Source of the DNA: Diogma glabrata | Lineage: Eukaryota > Arthropoda > Insecta > Diptera > Cylindrotomidae | Assembly: GCA_963693315.1 (NCBI GenBank) | Contig: OY856186.1 | Coordinates: 95,708,943 to 95,772,942 of the forward strand | Reading direction: 5' to 3' | DNA length: 64,000 nt | In this document: one piece after another, positions 44,366 through 55,981 of the stretch | Position numbering within the stretch: position 1 is the stretch's first letter | How the letters are laid out: each line of letters starts with the position of its first letter | Program-made: the position numbers and the translations under genes | Notes under the pieces: model-generated | What the model was told of the DNA's origin: nothing | The model's input: only the letters and a program-made list of their open reading frames with translations | Databases searched by the model: none

Positions 44366-45225
44366 GTTCAACGTGGCCGATTGCCAGTATAATTAACGTT
44401 TCTATTTAACGTTTTATGTTACATTTACAAATTATTCAACGCTGCCGATTGCCAGTTTCTTTAACGTTTCTATTTAACGTTTTATGTTACATTTATAAAT
44501 TATTCAACGCTGCCGATTGCCAGTTGCATTGACGTTTCTATTTAACGTTTTATTATACCATTATAAATTATTCAACGCTGCCGATTGCCAGTTGCATTGA
44601 CGTTTCTATTTAACGTTTTATTATACAATTATAAATTATTCAACGCTGCCGATTGCCAGTTGCATTAACGTTTCTATTTAACGTTTTATTATACAATTAT
44701 AAATTATTCAACGCTGCTGATTGCCTGTTTGATTACTTTTCTACCTAACATTTTATTTAACATTTATAAATTAATCAACGTTGCCGATTGCCAGTATAAT
44801 TAACGTTTCTATGTAACGTGTTATTTTACATTGATAAATTGGTCAACGCTGCTGATTGCCTGTTTGATTACGTTTCTACCCAACATTTTATTTAACATTT
44901 ACAAATTGATCAACGCTGCTGATTACCAGATTTATATAACGTTGCTGTTTATCATTTTGATTCAACGAAACTATACATCAATTGCAAGTTTATATAACGT
45001 TTCTACTTAGCATTTTGATTCAACATAATTATACATCGATTGCAAGTTATATAACGTTTCTGTTTAACATTTTGATTCAACGAAATTATACATCGATTGC
45101 AAGTTTATATAACGTTTCTACTTATCATTTTGATACAACGACATTATACATCGATTGTTTATTGAACGTTTCTACCTATCATTTTGGTACAACGTTGGTA
45201 CGTGCAACTTTGATCAACGTTCGTG
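44366..45225. repeat. ~63-bp minisatellite, about 13 units
   Basis: Unit landmarks are TTCAACGCTGCCGATTGCCA, GTTGCATTAACGTTTCTATT and TAACGTTTTATTATACAATT. The left units are regular; from about 44,940 the units change to CATTTTGATTCAACGAAATT and TATACATCGATTGCAAGTTT with similar spacing. It is GC-richer than its flanks. Confidence 0.88.
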
Positions 45226-45683
45226 ATATACAAAGTATTTTTGAGAGATTTCAAACCTGAATAACGTGCGGATGGAGGGCTGATACCATCAGGATAGGAG
45301 GTCGGGATTTAATCATGGGGTGAGTACATTTAGTTTGTTTGATCCTTTTTTTTTGATTAATGTAGGGGTGTGAATGGGTATGACAAGTGTTAGTGATTGA
45401 ATGGGGGCGTATTAGTCGTCGAATGTGTGGGTGAATGTGTGACGTGTGAGTGTGTGGGCGTCTGAGAGTGAGTGTAGGGGTTGGACGTGTCGATCGTAGA
45501 TCTTTCGCACTTCGGGTCGCCAGAGTCTCCATTTTTTCACTTGTATTTCGTTCCATTTCTGCAAAGTTTCGTTAATAGCGTACATTTCTGTATTTGTGCT
45601 GAAGTAGCAGGGTTACTTTATCGTTCCCATGGGCTGAAGCTAGCTTGGGGCAAGAAAATCAATCTCGCTAGGTACGCTTCCTG

Positions 45684-46067
45684 CTATGTCATTCTCATTG
45701 GTTCGCCATTGAGAAAGCGCTTCATTACAAAGTCTTGGATGGTGAAGTTTGCTGCTTCTGATTTCGAACAACTCTTTTCAGCTTTTAAAAGTTCGCGTTT
45801 AGTGGAAAAATATAGCGTTTCGATATCGATTTGTATTTTTTCTGTCTCTGATGTTTTTTTTATTTTCGTATCTAAATCCCGATATTCGACCCATTCTTCT
45901 TGTAGTAGCTGAAGGTTAACATGAATATCATCGATAGCATTATCATCATGAGAGTTTTTAATAAAATCATAAATTTGTTTGATTCGGTCAAGTTTACGGC
46001 CCAAGGCTCTAATGTCTGCCATATTGAAATTAATTAGTAAGCTTTGACACGTTGAGACAAGAAACAA
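45684..46067 (-). pseudogene. gag: BEL gag, N-terminal coiled-coil part
   Basis: The likely start is the Met of MADIRALGRKLDRIKQIYDF (about 46,022). Charged helices follow, LQLLQEEWVEYRDLDTKIKK and IDIETLYFSTKRELLKAE, the pattern of BEL/Pao Gag N-termini upstream of the DUF1759 domain. It lies about 0.5 kb inside the 5' LTR, the expected place, and ends where foreign DNA begins near 45,690. The rest of Gag is at 39,480. Confidence 0.8.
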
Positions 46068-46569
46068 AATTTAATTGTATGCTTGAAATATTCGTCACCA
46101 ACGAATCCACGAAAGAATGTTTACTAAAATATCAATAATTCACGAAACGCGTTTAAAACAGTTCACAATAATTGTAATATTAATACCTAAACAACTGATA
46201 ACAACTCCAATGAAAGCTCCATAAAAAAAAATAAGAAAAAGCAATCCGCATATTTTATACGAATTTTCACTAGCAGAAATTCACCACTTGAATTACTAAA
46301 TTATTTTTAAATTTTACTTATTTATTATAAAATGTTTTGCTCATTTAATTTAATCACAAATGTTTATTATATATTTAGATATTATGATAAAGAGACTCAC
46401 TCAAGTTGTAGGTTAACATCAATTTTTGTACCTATTTTCATGTGCTTTCCTTATTGAGTTGAATAATATACATGCAGTTAATAATTCTGTTATTATAATA
46501 AATCCTTTGTTTCACTGCTACAATTGCAATTCTGCTGATTTAAAAAATTTATTCGGCTACGAAGGACCT

Positions 46570-46959
46570 TGTTTTTTATCGTTGTTTTCGCACCTTGCCA
46601 CTGTACAAATAAATATCCAATTTTTAAAATAACAGTTTTATTAAATTTATTTATTCTATTTGATTGATGAATGAAATGAATGGTTTGTTTTATTTTACAA
46701 ATTAGAAAGAAAAAATACAAATCTTTAATTTATAAACTTATCTTTAATATTTTGTTGGTTGTTGTTCGCTGATTTTTTTTTTGTTGTGAGTTGTTTAGAT
46801 TCGCTGGTTGAGATCCTTCTCTGTTCGCAGTTGGTAGATAAAGAGGTCGAAGAAATGCATGTTCGTTGACCAGTAAAAGAAATTAATTTTGCTGAGTTAA
46901 TCTATCGTTAACCCTCGTTGGCATTTAGTTTTTTTAATGTGTTAACAGCAGCGTTAACA
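46570..46959 (-). repeat. BEL 5' LTR
   Basis: 390 bp, same length as the other LTR. The minus-strand sequence just inside it, AGGTCCTTCGTAGCCG, is a plausible tRNA primer-binding site, although it starts AGG rather than the usual TGG. Confidence 0.93.
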
Positions 46960-46964
46960 ACTGG

Positions 46965-47524
46965 AGTATACAGTCCTCAAAGCAACGCTACGGAAAGGGT
47001 TAACAGGTCGATATTAGCTGCGATTAGATCTTATATAAAAGGTATGCATAATACGTGGGATTCTCATCTGGGAGATATAGCTTTTGCACTGCGTTCTGCA
47101 GTACATAGCACAACACTTCATTCTCCATACTACGTGTTGTTTGGTCAACACCCTGTATCAGATGGTAAAACCTATTCGACTCTTCGAACTTTACACAGTC
47201 TCGGTGAACCAATTGACGTGGACCTGGATCATACAGACCAGTTAGCGATCGTCAGATCCCGCATAAAAAACTATATGGAAACAGCTTTTGCAGTTACAAC
47301 AACACTACAATTTGCGTACGCGACCTCGAACATTCGAGCCACAACAACGAGTCTTGGTACGGCAACATCACCTAAGTGATGCAGCAAACAAATTTTCGGC
47401 CAAGCTGGCTCCGAAATTCCTACCAGCCATTATAGACAGCAGGGTTGGTAACGTATTGTACAAATGTATAAATTTGGATGGTAAGTCCATCGGGACTTTC
47501 CATGCCAAAGACATAAAAATTTAA
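46965..47524 (+). pseudogene. second gypsy element: integrase, 3' part
   Basis: Continues the integrase of 33,141-33,813 after the BEL insertion, starting TGVYSPQSNATERVNRSIL with the catalytic Glu in the TERVNR position. It then reads WDSHLGDIAFALRSAVHSTT and SPYYVLFGQHP. A frameshift near 47,290 moves the C-terminal part (LQQHYNLRTRP, VLVRQHHLSDAANKFSAKLA, GTFHAKDIKI) to another frame, ending at 47,524. No LTR could be identified after it. Confidence 0.85.
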
Positions 47525-48748
47525 AATTTTACATACTTATAAAATAGTTCTCTGTTAATTTATTTCTCGTAATAGTCTTTCATTTTATTTTTAAATTAAT
47601 TATGATTAGGTTCTATATCCTTAATTTTTTTTTATTGAATCGTAAAATTCTCACCCTTGGTTGTTCTAATAAATCATCCACTATGCCTCACATATCAACG
47701 TTTTCGTGTTAGATGTGTGCCGCTTAAGACTTTGTCTGCAGTTATCGGACTCTATTTTAAATTAGCTTACCCTCCCCATTCATTTTTCAATTAAATTTCA
47801 AAAACTTCTACTATTTTTCTAAATAGCTTCCATCGCTAACAATAGTGGCGCTGTCTCTCATTACCTGAAATTGAATTTTGGTACTTGAGGGCACTGTTCA
47901 GTAAAAGTATTAGGTAGTTCTTTTTTTCTTTAGTTTTAGTTTTTGGGATATTTGATGTACGTAGAAAGAGATTATTAGGCTCATATCTGTCATCAGTTCC
48001 ACATACAATTGCTGAACAGGGCTCTCAAGTATGGAATTTTGGTTGACGGTCATGATGATCAACACTTTTATTTCCTTTTATTACAATAGAACTTACCTTT
48101 AATTAAATAATCTCATTGACCTGTATCTATTGCTTGACTCACTTACCCACTCTGCTGCAGCTTGGGGGTTGTTGAAGTTCCAGAACCCGGTGTGTCTCAA
48201 CTGGGGAATTTTTACTGCGAGACATGTTAATGTTAGGTTATACAATCTTAATACAGTGGACCAACAAACCTCTTGCTTCATCGGTCAAGAATATAGGATG
48301 CAGATGAAATTGAAACAACGCAAATACAACAACTGATCTTTTTTTTACTATCACAAAATACAACATACATCAGTTTCAAGTTTTGCATCATGGTTGTACA
48401 ACATCTACAGTTTCAAAATCTTTCATCACGTTACACAACATCTTACATTATGCTGAACGACTGGTTGTCTTGGGAGAAACATTCAATTCATCAATTCGAG
48501 TATCTTATCTTAATATCATCATCGTGATCATTTTCTTTTATTAATCCTTGCTAATTATCATATCTGCTACCTAGCGGCGTTTAACAAAACTCTGTTGTGA
48601 CCACGATATTACCGGCTTCGCGTTACATAAGTTTTGGTCAACATAAATCTAAAATAATCAGTTGCAAATCTCTTACCGACCAGCGTGTACTTTTCATAAA
48701 CTCATGTCATTGTGATTATGTCTTTGTTTTCGTTTTAATGTATATATA
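47525..48748. other. no gene recognised
   Basis: AT-rich at first. A less AT-rich stretch at about 48,120-48,330 has an open plus-strand frame (68 codons, with WGLLKFQNPVCLNWG) and an overlapping minus-strand one; neither matches a family I know. TTTCATCACGTTACACAACA-like phrases near 48,330-48,440 repeat loosely. Confidence 0.5.
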
Positions 48749-50322
48749 ATGCTATTCCAATTGGTTTTCTTTTTTTTTTTTCAAACGAAAATAAAGAAAT
48801 AAGAGAACGATGACGCACCTTATTTTTTATAAACAAAAAATTGTATATCATATTAAATGTGATCAGGTTATCTTTCTTTGTAAACTTTTTATATCTGTTA
48901 CACATTTTAATGAGAAAAATTTAAACGTGATCCCATGATTTTCTCTTTGTAAATTTTTGTATCTGTTGCACGTTTGAAAGGAGGAAGGGATGAGACGGGC
49001 TTATTGAATCTTTTCTCTTATAATTGTTTTCTTGCTTTAATGCTTCAGCAAAAAACTTGTACGTTTCAAAAGAGAAACGAATGAAAGGGACGTAATAATA
49101 ATGAATCCACTTTTTGTCTTCCTTTAGTCGTAAAAGAGAATTATTATTTAATGCTAGCAATTGTTCAAATTTGAGAACTGATTTTGAATTTTAAATCGAA
49201 AAAAAAATAATAAAAATTTGGTTGGTTTTGTTTAGTCTAGACTCTAGAGTCAAAGTTTAATAGATAACAAAATAAATTCTGTTTTTTTCTGATATTTCAT
49301 AAAAAATATGATTGGAAAATGAAAGCTGAGCTCGTGTCGGAATTTCTTTCATAATATAAATTAAAAACTAAAATAGTTTTCTCCAACCGTTGTTTCAGAA
49401 TCGGAAAACATAAAAAAGGGACAGTGAAATTCCTTATTGTTCGCGAGTTAAATTGATGATGGTAATCAACATTAATTGAAATGGCTGTGACATAGAAACC
49501 TTTTTTTTAGAGTGATCAAGTTTAATGTTACAATCATTCTGTAAACAAAAATAATTTTTAAATAAAACCAAAAATAATTAATTAAACAATAATAATTTTT
49601 ATAAAAGTTACAATTATATTAAATAATACAAAAAAATAACAAATATATAGTTTGTGTTAAGAACTAAGAGTTAAAACTTTCATTTAGTCAATTTTAGTGT
49701 AATACTAAAACAAAGAAAACGTTGTAAAAGAAAAATATAGTATTTATATGCGACCATTAGAAGAAAATTTAAATAAAAAAACAAAAAAAAATTGAAATAA
49801 AATTGATCAGAGTGAGTTTTTTGTTGTTTTGTTTGAGGAGAACCACTGTTGAAGGTTCTGTCATTTGGAGCTGATGATGAATTGGGTCGTTGTTTGAACT
49901 AAGAAGCTGATAGTTGATTCCGGTTATTTGTTTGCCGGACATTTATGAATATTCAAAATTTGGATACAACAGACAAAAATTTGCGAAAGAATACAGCGCA
50001 GTTGAATGAATGGTTCATAGAAACAGTTGTTGGAAACGATATATGGCAATGATTAACACAGGCAGGAAATAGGGATGGCCAACGTTAGCACGCTCATCAC
50101 TCACCAATAGACGTAATTAAGTAAGCTTTTTATTGTTAATATTATTATAATTTTACCTATTTTACCTAAATATCATTACTATTTGAAAAGGGTTTAACAT
50201 GATCTATATGGAAATCCTAAGACTGTAGAGATTTTTTCCTGGCTTAGGCCATATTGGTTTATTTTTATTTTTAAATATAATATCCCGGATCATGACTGGA
50301 TTCTCAGATCCAGTTATAACAA
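48749..50322. repeat. dispersed repeat A, copy 2 (empty site)
   Basis: Second copy of 21,948-24,744 in the same orientation, lacking the 1,229-bp TIR element. Small indels are scattered through it, but the 79-codon minus-strand frame (48,921-49,160) has none relative to copy 1. It ends at TTATAACAA. Confidence 0.88.
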
Positions 50323-50476
50323 ATTTTATGGAATAAAGCAAGACTCAAGTCTTTTAATTAATAATATATGATATCTTTCCACAAGTTATCACTACATGTG
50401 GGAACCGGCTGCTATTGGTATACTGGTGCAGAGCAAAGATAATAAACTTTAATAACTAAAATTCATTCCCTATTTG

Positions 50477-50629
50477 TGTTGTGTAGACATGACTTAACGT
50501 TTACATCATATTATATAGTGTTTACCATGCTTTATACAGCAGATATATAAAGATGACATATAGAATAACTCTGTCTAAGAAAAGCATGTAATTGCAATTG
50601 TAAATATTAATAAATAATAAAGTTATATC

Positions 50630-50665
<36 letters not shown>

Positions 50666-51082
50666 TAATAATGTTTATTTAAATTTCTAATAAAATTTAT
50701 ATAATTAAGATAATCAAAGAAATATTGAATACTTGAAATCTATATAAAATATAATGTTTATTTAAAATTTCAATAAAAAATTATAGAATTAAAACAATCA
50801 AAGAAATACTTGAATACTTGGAATTAGTTATAAAGAAAAAAAAAAAATAACAATAATGTCTAATTAAAATGTATAGAATTCAAATAATAAAAGAAATCCT
50901 CAAATGTTAAAATGGGAGATGTTGTGTAGACATGACTTAACGTTTACATCATATTATATAGTGTATACCATGCTTTATACAGCAGATATATAAAGATGAC
51001 ATATAGAATAACTCTGTCTAAGAAAAGCATGTAATTGCAATTGTAAATATTAATAAATAATAAAGTTATATCTATATATTAA
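50477..51082 (+). mobile_element. miniature LTR-pair element (TRIM-like)
   Basis: Direct repeats of about 163 bp at 50,477-50,640 and 50,920-51,082 both start TGTTGTGTAGACATGAC, contain AATAAATAATAAAG near the end and finish CTATATATTAA. Only 279 bp lie between, with a poly-A run at the left and AAAATGGGAGA immediately before the second repeat, placed like a polypurine tract. No coding capacity. This is the layout of a terminal-repeat retrotransposon in miniature. A primer-binding site could not be recognised, and the 3' border lacks a CA, so a partial solo-LTR pair is possible. Confidence 0.55.
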
Positions 51083-52204
51083 TTTAATGCTAGTTTTAAT
51101 TATATAAAACTATATCAAGACGGAACAATTTGTAAACAACCTAAAAAAACTTTGATTATGCTTAAATTAGTTTATTTTTTTATTCTTACAAAAATTATGA
51201 AATTGTATTCTAATGTTTATTTTAGTATTTTGTCCTTTTCTTTTAAGAAATTTATTAATGCTATGAATCTTAAATAATATATTTTACAGAAAAATAATTA
51301 AAAAATAATATACAATAATTATACAGATGTCATTTTATATAAAGTTTTAGTTAATTCATATTTATTTCACTTTTAAAATAATATCTTTTGAGTTTTGGGA
51401 CAAAATTAATTACTTTAAATATAAAATTAATTTTTTTTATCATTTCATTAAATAGTTAGTTTGAAGAGTAAAGCTAAGGCCACACAAGTTTTTTTTTAAA
51501 TTTTCTATATTTACATTTTATAAGTATTAACTGCAGCGAACAAAACTAATTCAAATTTGTAATTTCTTAAATAATGAAATTGTATAAATTAATATTTTTA
51601 TTTTAGATCTTATTTTTACACCAATCGCTTTTTTTACTACTTTAATGTAAACTTTCAGTTTTATTATACACAAAGTTTGAATATGAAAAAAATTGAATTT
51701 AGCTAATTTTCTTTAAATAAGTCATTAATTTGCTTTTTTGCTTTTTGATCGCTTTATATTATAAATAAAAAAATTTTAAAATTATAGTTCATTAAAAATT
51801 AAATTTACATACGTTATTAATTTTTTACACACGTTATTTATTTTTTACATACGTTATTTATTTATGATTTTGTGAATTAACAATGGTTTTTGTAGAATTT
51901 TATATTATAATATTGCAAACGATTATTATGTGTTAAAATATAAGTAAAAAATGGTTCAACATAAACTTGATACTTTTATAGTACATACTACATATGTAGT
52001 TAACGAAAATTACGAATAATTTTTTGCTGTCAAGATAATTTTTTTTTTATTTTACGTAATTTATTTGACTATAAGATAAAGTTAACAACTTAAAATTACA
52101 ATTAAAACTAAAAGTGTGAGTATTTGGAAAAAAATGTATCCTTCTGGCAACTATAAATAAAGGTTTATTTTTGTTTTTTTACAAATATAATTGTTGTTAG
52201 CCGT
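51083..52204. other. AT-rich DNA, no gene recognised
   Basis: Very AT-rich, with homopolymer runs and a short triple repeat of (T)ACATACGTTATT(T/A)ATT near 51,810-51,860. No coding frame. Confidence 0.7.
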
Positions 52205-52289
52205 GTTCGATTTGACTGAAACAACTGAAGCAACTGAAAAATTAAATGCAATTGTTGTTGTTTTTTCAGTTGTTTCAGTCAAATCGAAC
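52205..52289. repeat. perfect 25-bp inverted repeat with 35-bp loop
   Basis: GTTCGATTTGACTGAAACAA plus CTGAA at 52,205-52,229 pairs exactly with 52,265-52,289. The loop has a further AGCAACTGAAAAA. It may be a very short MITE or a structured RNA segment. Confidence 0.7.
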
Positions 52290-52657
52290 GCACCTGTTAT
52301 GAGAATGTTTTATCAGTTGCATTATATAGTCCTGTAGTGGGACTGTAATTTCTACGTATTCGCACAGCAATATTATTTATTATTAATAAACGTAGATTAC
52401 GAAATCATTGTTGTCGATGTTTGTTATCATTATAAATACGAGAATCCAACCGACTGTAAAATGAGTTGGCATTAAAATAGTGGGGAGTTCGTTACCAGAC
52501 TTCATCCAATTGAGTTCCGTGCATATACTCGAGTTTGGGGTGTGTTAATAGACAAGCTCCTCGTGCTACACCCTGGGTTACGCGAATAGGCTATTTCAAC
52601 TTGGTAGCCAAATATTTCATTTCGAACTTTTGGCTGTGATACAAAAAAAAAATAAAC

Positions 52658-53690
52658 ATGAACCAATATCAAAATCACAATAACAACGGTACTTTTCAGC
52701 ACCATAAGACAAAAAATATTGGACCCTCAGTCCGTATTTTGCAATTGAACATTGAAGGCATAAGCAAGTCAAAAACTGAACATTTACAAAGAGTATTAAA
52801 AGATTTCAACATCGATGTGGTAATTCTGCAAGAAACGCATGCAGCAGATGAAGCGCAACTTACCTCTAGAGGAAAACATTGTTGGCTACAAATTAATTAG
52901 TGCTATTTACCATCAAGCATATGGATCTGTCACGTATTTTAAGTCAGAAATCATGAACTGCACTCATGTACTTACACAGACGGACAACGATATACATTTT
53001 ATTGTTGTTGATATATCAGACATGAAGATGGTAAACGTATACAAGCCTCCAAATACAGGATGGCCAGCTGCTACTCTACCATTATTTCATCACCCAGCAA
53101 TATATACTGGTGACTTCAATAGCCATCACACCCAGTGGTCCTACTCAAACAACAATCCCAATGGCATACAACTGACGGACTGGGCGGATGGTAACAACAT
53201 GTTCTTGGTATATGATGCGAAAGGCTTGAAAACCTTTAGATCTGCTAGATGGCGACGTGATTACAATCCCGACCTCTGTTTTTCCACAAAAAACGAACAA
53301 CGAAACCCTATTCCAATATCTAGGGCTGTCCTACAAGGTTTTCCACGCTCTCAACATCGTCCAGTAATTCTTGAGGTAGGAATCCAAATTCCCCTAGTTA
53401 ACTCTACTGCTCAACCTTGATGGAATTTTAACAAAGCTGACTGGGATAAATATAGGCTGGAGTTGGATGCAGTGATACGCTGGATCCAACCCATTCCTAA
53501 AAACTACGATAGGTTCGTTGGAGCCATCATCTCAACTGCTAAGAAATGCATCCCAAGAGGCTTCCGTGAAGAATACATTCCTGGCTGGAGTAGAGAGAGC
53601 GATAAATTATATGAGGAGTACCTTAGTACACAGAAAAAAAAATTGACTCTTGTACAAAGAAATTCAATTCTCATTATTACATAACAAAAA
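52658..53690 (+). pseudogene. non-LTR endonuclease domain, 3'-truncated
   Basis: The start is at the ATG of MNQYQNHNNNGTF (52,658). VRILQLNIEGISKSKTEHL and VVILQETHAADEAQL carry the conserved Asn and Glu. A frameshift near 52,880 follows LTSRGKH. Then come VNVYKPPNTGWP, YTGDFNSHHTQWS (catalytic Asp/Asn), DYNPDLCFST and FPRSQHRPVIL (terminal His). An in-frame stop at 53,418 precedes WNFNKADWDKY and a basic linker to about 53,630. The reverse transcriptase is entirely missing; AT-rich DNA with repeated motifs begins instead. Jockey/I-like by wording. Dead by frameshift, stop and truncation. Confidence 0.82.
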
Positions 53691-54200
53691 TTTTCTTTAT
53701 TTAATTATTAATTTCTTCATATTTAGATTTTTTTCTCAATCATCTTAAAATATTTCTTAAATTCAGAAAATTTTCTCAGATTTTCTCAGGAGAAGAAACA
53801 TTTTCTTTATTTAACAAAAACCAATTTTTCTTACAATATAACTAAATGTTCTTAATTTAAGACAAAAAACTCTGGACGACACATAATTTTTTCTTCAATT
53901 TAAATCTTTTAAATTCTTAAATCAAGAAATTTGAAATTTGTTACAATTACTTGTTATAATCTACCATAAAGAAACAATTTCTCAAATTAAGAAACATTTA
54001 TCCGTCATTTACAGATTTTGAATTCTTCTATTAAGAATTCCTACCTAAATTCAAATTTTGTTTTCTTATTTTCAGAAAGTATGTTACTCAAAAAACAATT
54101 TTTCCTGAAATTAAATTTTTCATTTTCTTAAATCAGGAAATTATTTCTCAAATTCTAAGACTCATGGTTATTTTAACTAAAACTACATAGAAAGTATAAA
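53690..54200. repeat. cluster of TTTCTTAAATNAAGAAA-like near-palindromes
   Basis: ATTCTTAAATCAAGAAAT (53,914), ATTTCTCAAATTAAGAAAC (53,972), TTTTCTTAAATCAGGAAAT (54,120), GTTCTTAATTTAAGAC (53,845) and several half-sites lie upstream of the two-gene locus. Such clusters resemble subterminal transposase-binding repeats. The assignment is inference from position. Confidence 0.45.
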
Positions 54201-55981
54201 TTAACCGTTTTCTGGCGTGATAAAATTCTTAGAAGGATATTGTTTTTGGTTAATTATTATGTATAAATGAACTAAATAGAAAAATACATTTGATGTATCG
54301 TTGCTTTGTGAAAAGGTTGTGAAATTTTTTAAACATAAAAGTTTAGTGAATTAATATAATAAAAAAGTTTAGTAATAATAATAATAAAAGTTTAGTGAAT
54401 AATTATTTTAAAAAATTGCTTTCTGATTTTTTATGTGGTTATATTATAACTAAAATGGACGGAATAAATTTTTTGGTAAATGAATTAAATAATACAAGTA
54501 CAACAGGTAAGTTGTATAGACGTTTAAAGTGTAGTTTTTCATTTAAGAATAATTTATTTACATATGTAGATAGTTTATTTTGTCTAGTTTTTTAAATATT
54601 CTTAATTGGTGTTAATATTGTAAAAGTAGTAATTTATTAATTGCACGCCCAAGTTTTACTTTAAAAAAAATAGTAATCTATGATTTCTCAAAAACCCTGA
54701 TTTAGAAAGTTGTGTTACGTATTCCATAGGCGGCTTGGAAAATGCATGTGAAACACAAACATTTGTCCTAAATAAAGAAGCAAATTCAGGTGAAGTTTAT
54801 TTGACTACGATTCACAATGAGCTAGTCGTAAAACTATTGGAATGGGAGCTTGACCAAGTCGCAGAGATTTTAACAGGTCTACTAATTATTACTTTTTAAA
54901 AATGCTGAAAATCTAATTATGTTACCTTATGTAGGTGCCGGCTTTAACAAAATATCTGATTTAAAAGTAATTAGCGGGAGCGATTTAAATGACATGTTTC
55001 CGGATATTAAAACATTGAGCCTAAAATCTCGTTTAAGATATAAAATAGAAGAATGGGCGCATATTAAATGTACTAATATTATTATTTATAAACATTTTAA
55101 TTGGTTTAAAATTCAACTCGTGTTATTTTTATTACTATAGGGATACTCAATTGATAATCTTTACACTTGGCAGTCGTGTGCGACAAAATCAGCCAACTCA
55201 TCAGTTATTGACTGGCTGCAAAATCAGTCACCTGGAAGTTCCACGCAATCTCTAACAAATCAGGCAGACTTTGTAATAATTTTCCATTTTTTGTTTTGGG
55301 TATATTAATGAATTCATACAATATTATTTAGAATTTGGCGAATTTCTTGCAGACCGATAAGGGTAAAAAAATTTTAAGGATTTCCAATTCACGTGTACCT
55401 CCTGAATTAGATGCACAGACTAGCGATCTTTTGGTTTGTGCTATTGTCGATAGTGTAATTGAAAATCCAATTTCTGCTAAAGAGTTTGAAAATATAGCTA
55501 ATGATATAGAAAAACACTTTCCTGGTGAGCACAAGGTAACTAATCTTATATTATTGAATTGAAATGTTAACTCCAAACTATGTTAATTTTAGAATCTTTA
55601 CTACAGAAGTGGGAAAACTCCTTCGGGTATTTTATATCATAAGCATAAAAATAGAGGTTCAAAGCTACGAAAATTGGGATATTTGGCAAAACGTTCGAGA
55701 AGTCCTCTTGTTTTGAGAAAGACAGTTTTCACTTCAAATAAAGGTATGCAAATGAGTATGTTACATTTATTTTATTTAAATATCATCATTCTCTTATTAT
55801 CGTTCAATCGAATAAGATCGTAAAATAAAATTAAAAAAATAAATATAAAATTAAATTATTTTCTCTGATTTAAAAAAAAATTTTTACTAGTATCAAAATT
55901 ATTTTCATTTTGTTTTGAATTTTTATTTACAAAAGTGTATTATCGTACATGTAATAAAATTATAACAGTGATAAACAAGTT

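Larger units (their letters stand above)
39481..45690. other. foreign DNA inserted in BEL gag (about 6.2 kb)
   Basis: Gag N-terminus ends near 45,690 and the Gag core restarts near 39,480, so everything between is extra. It holds the helicase-carrying TIR element (40,754-42,916), a 178-bp direct duplication (43,439-43,795), a ~63-bp minisatellite (44,366-45,225) and otherwise AT-rich DNA without a clear gene (39,490-40,750; 42,920-43,430; 43,800-44,360). I could not find matching flanking duplications for the insertion as a whole, so the number of insertion events is unknown. Confidence 0.7.
33819..46959 (-). mobile_element. BEL/Pao LTR retrotransposon, 13.1 kb including later insertions
   Basis: Two 390-bp LTRs in the same orientation (33,819-34,208 and 46,570-46,959) with TG...CA borders are flanked by the 5-bp duplication ACTGG (33,814-33,818 and 46,960-46,964). 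The flanking gypsy integrase becomes continuous when the element is removed. The BEL coding region runs on the minus strand: gag start near 46,067, then DUF1759-type gag, zinc knuckles, protease, RT, RNase H and integrase to 34,230. Its size is swollen by a 210-bp MITE (37,397-37,606) and about 6.2 kb of foreign DNA in gag (about 39,480-45,690). Without these it would be about 6.7 kb, normal for BEL. Confidence 0.93.

Noticed and set aside
45251..45556. Minus-strand frame rich in His, Thr and Pro
   Set aside because: It follows the GTGTGAGTGTGTGGGCG-type simple repeat and reads as a composition artefact next to the gag N-terminus.
33819..46959. A complete retrovirus with an envelope gene
   Set aside because: No envelope-like frame lies between the integrase end and the LTR; the extra length is foreign DNA inside gag.
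48130..48336. 68-codon plus-strand frame as a small gene
   Set aside because: No family recognised, an overlapping minus-strand frame of similar length exists, and there is no supporting splice or start context.
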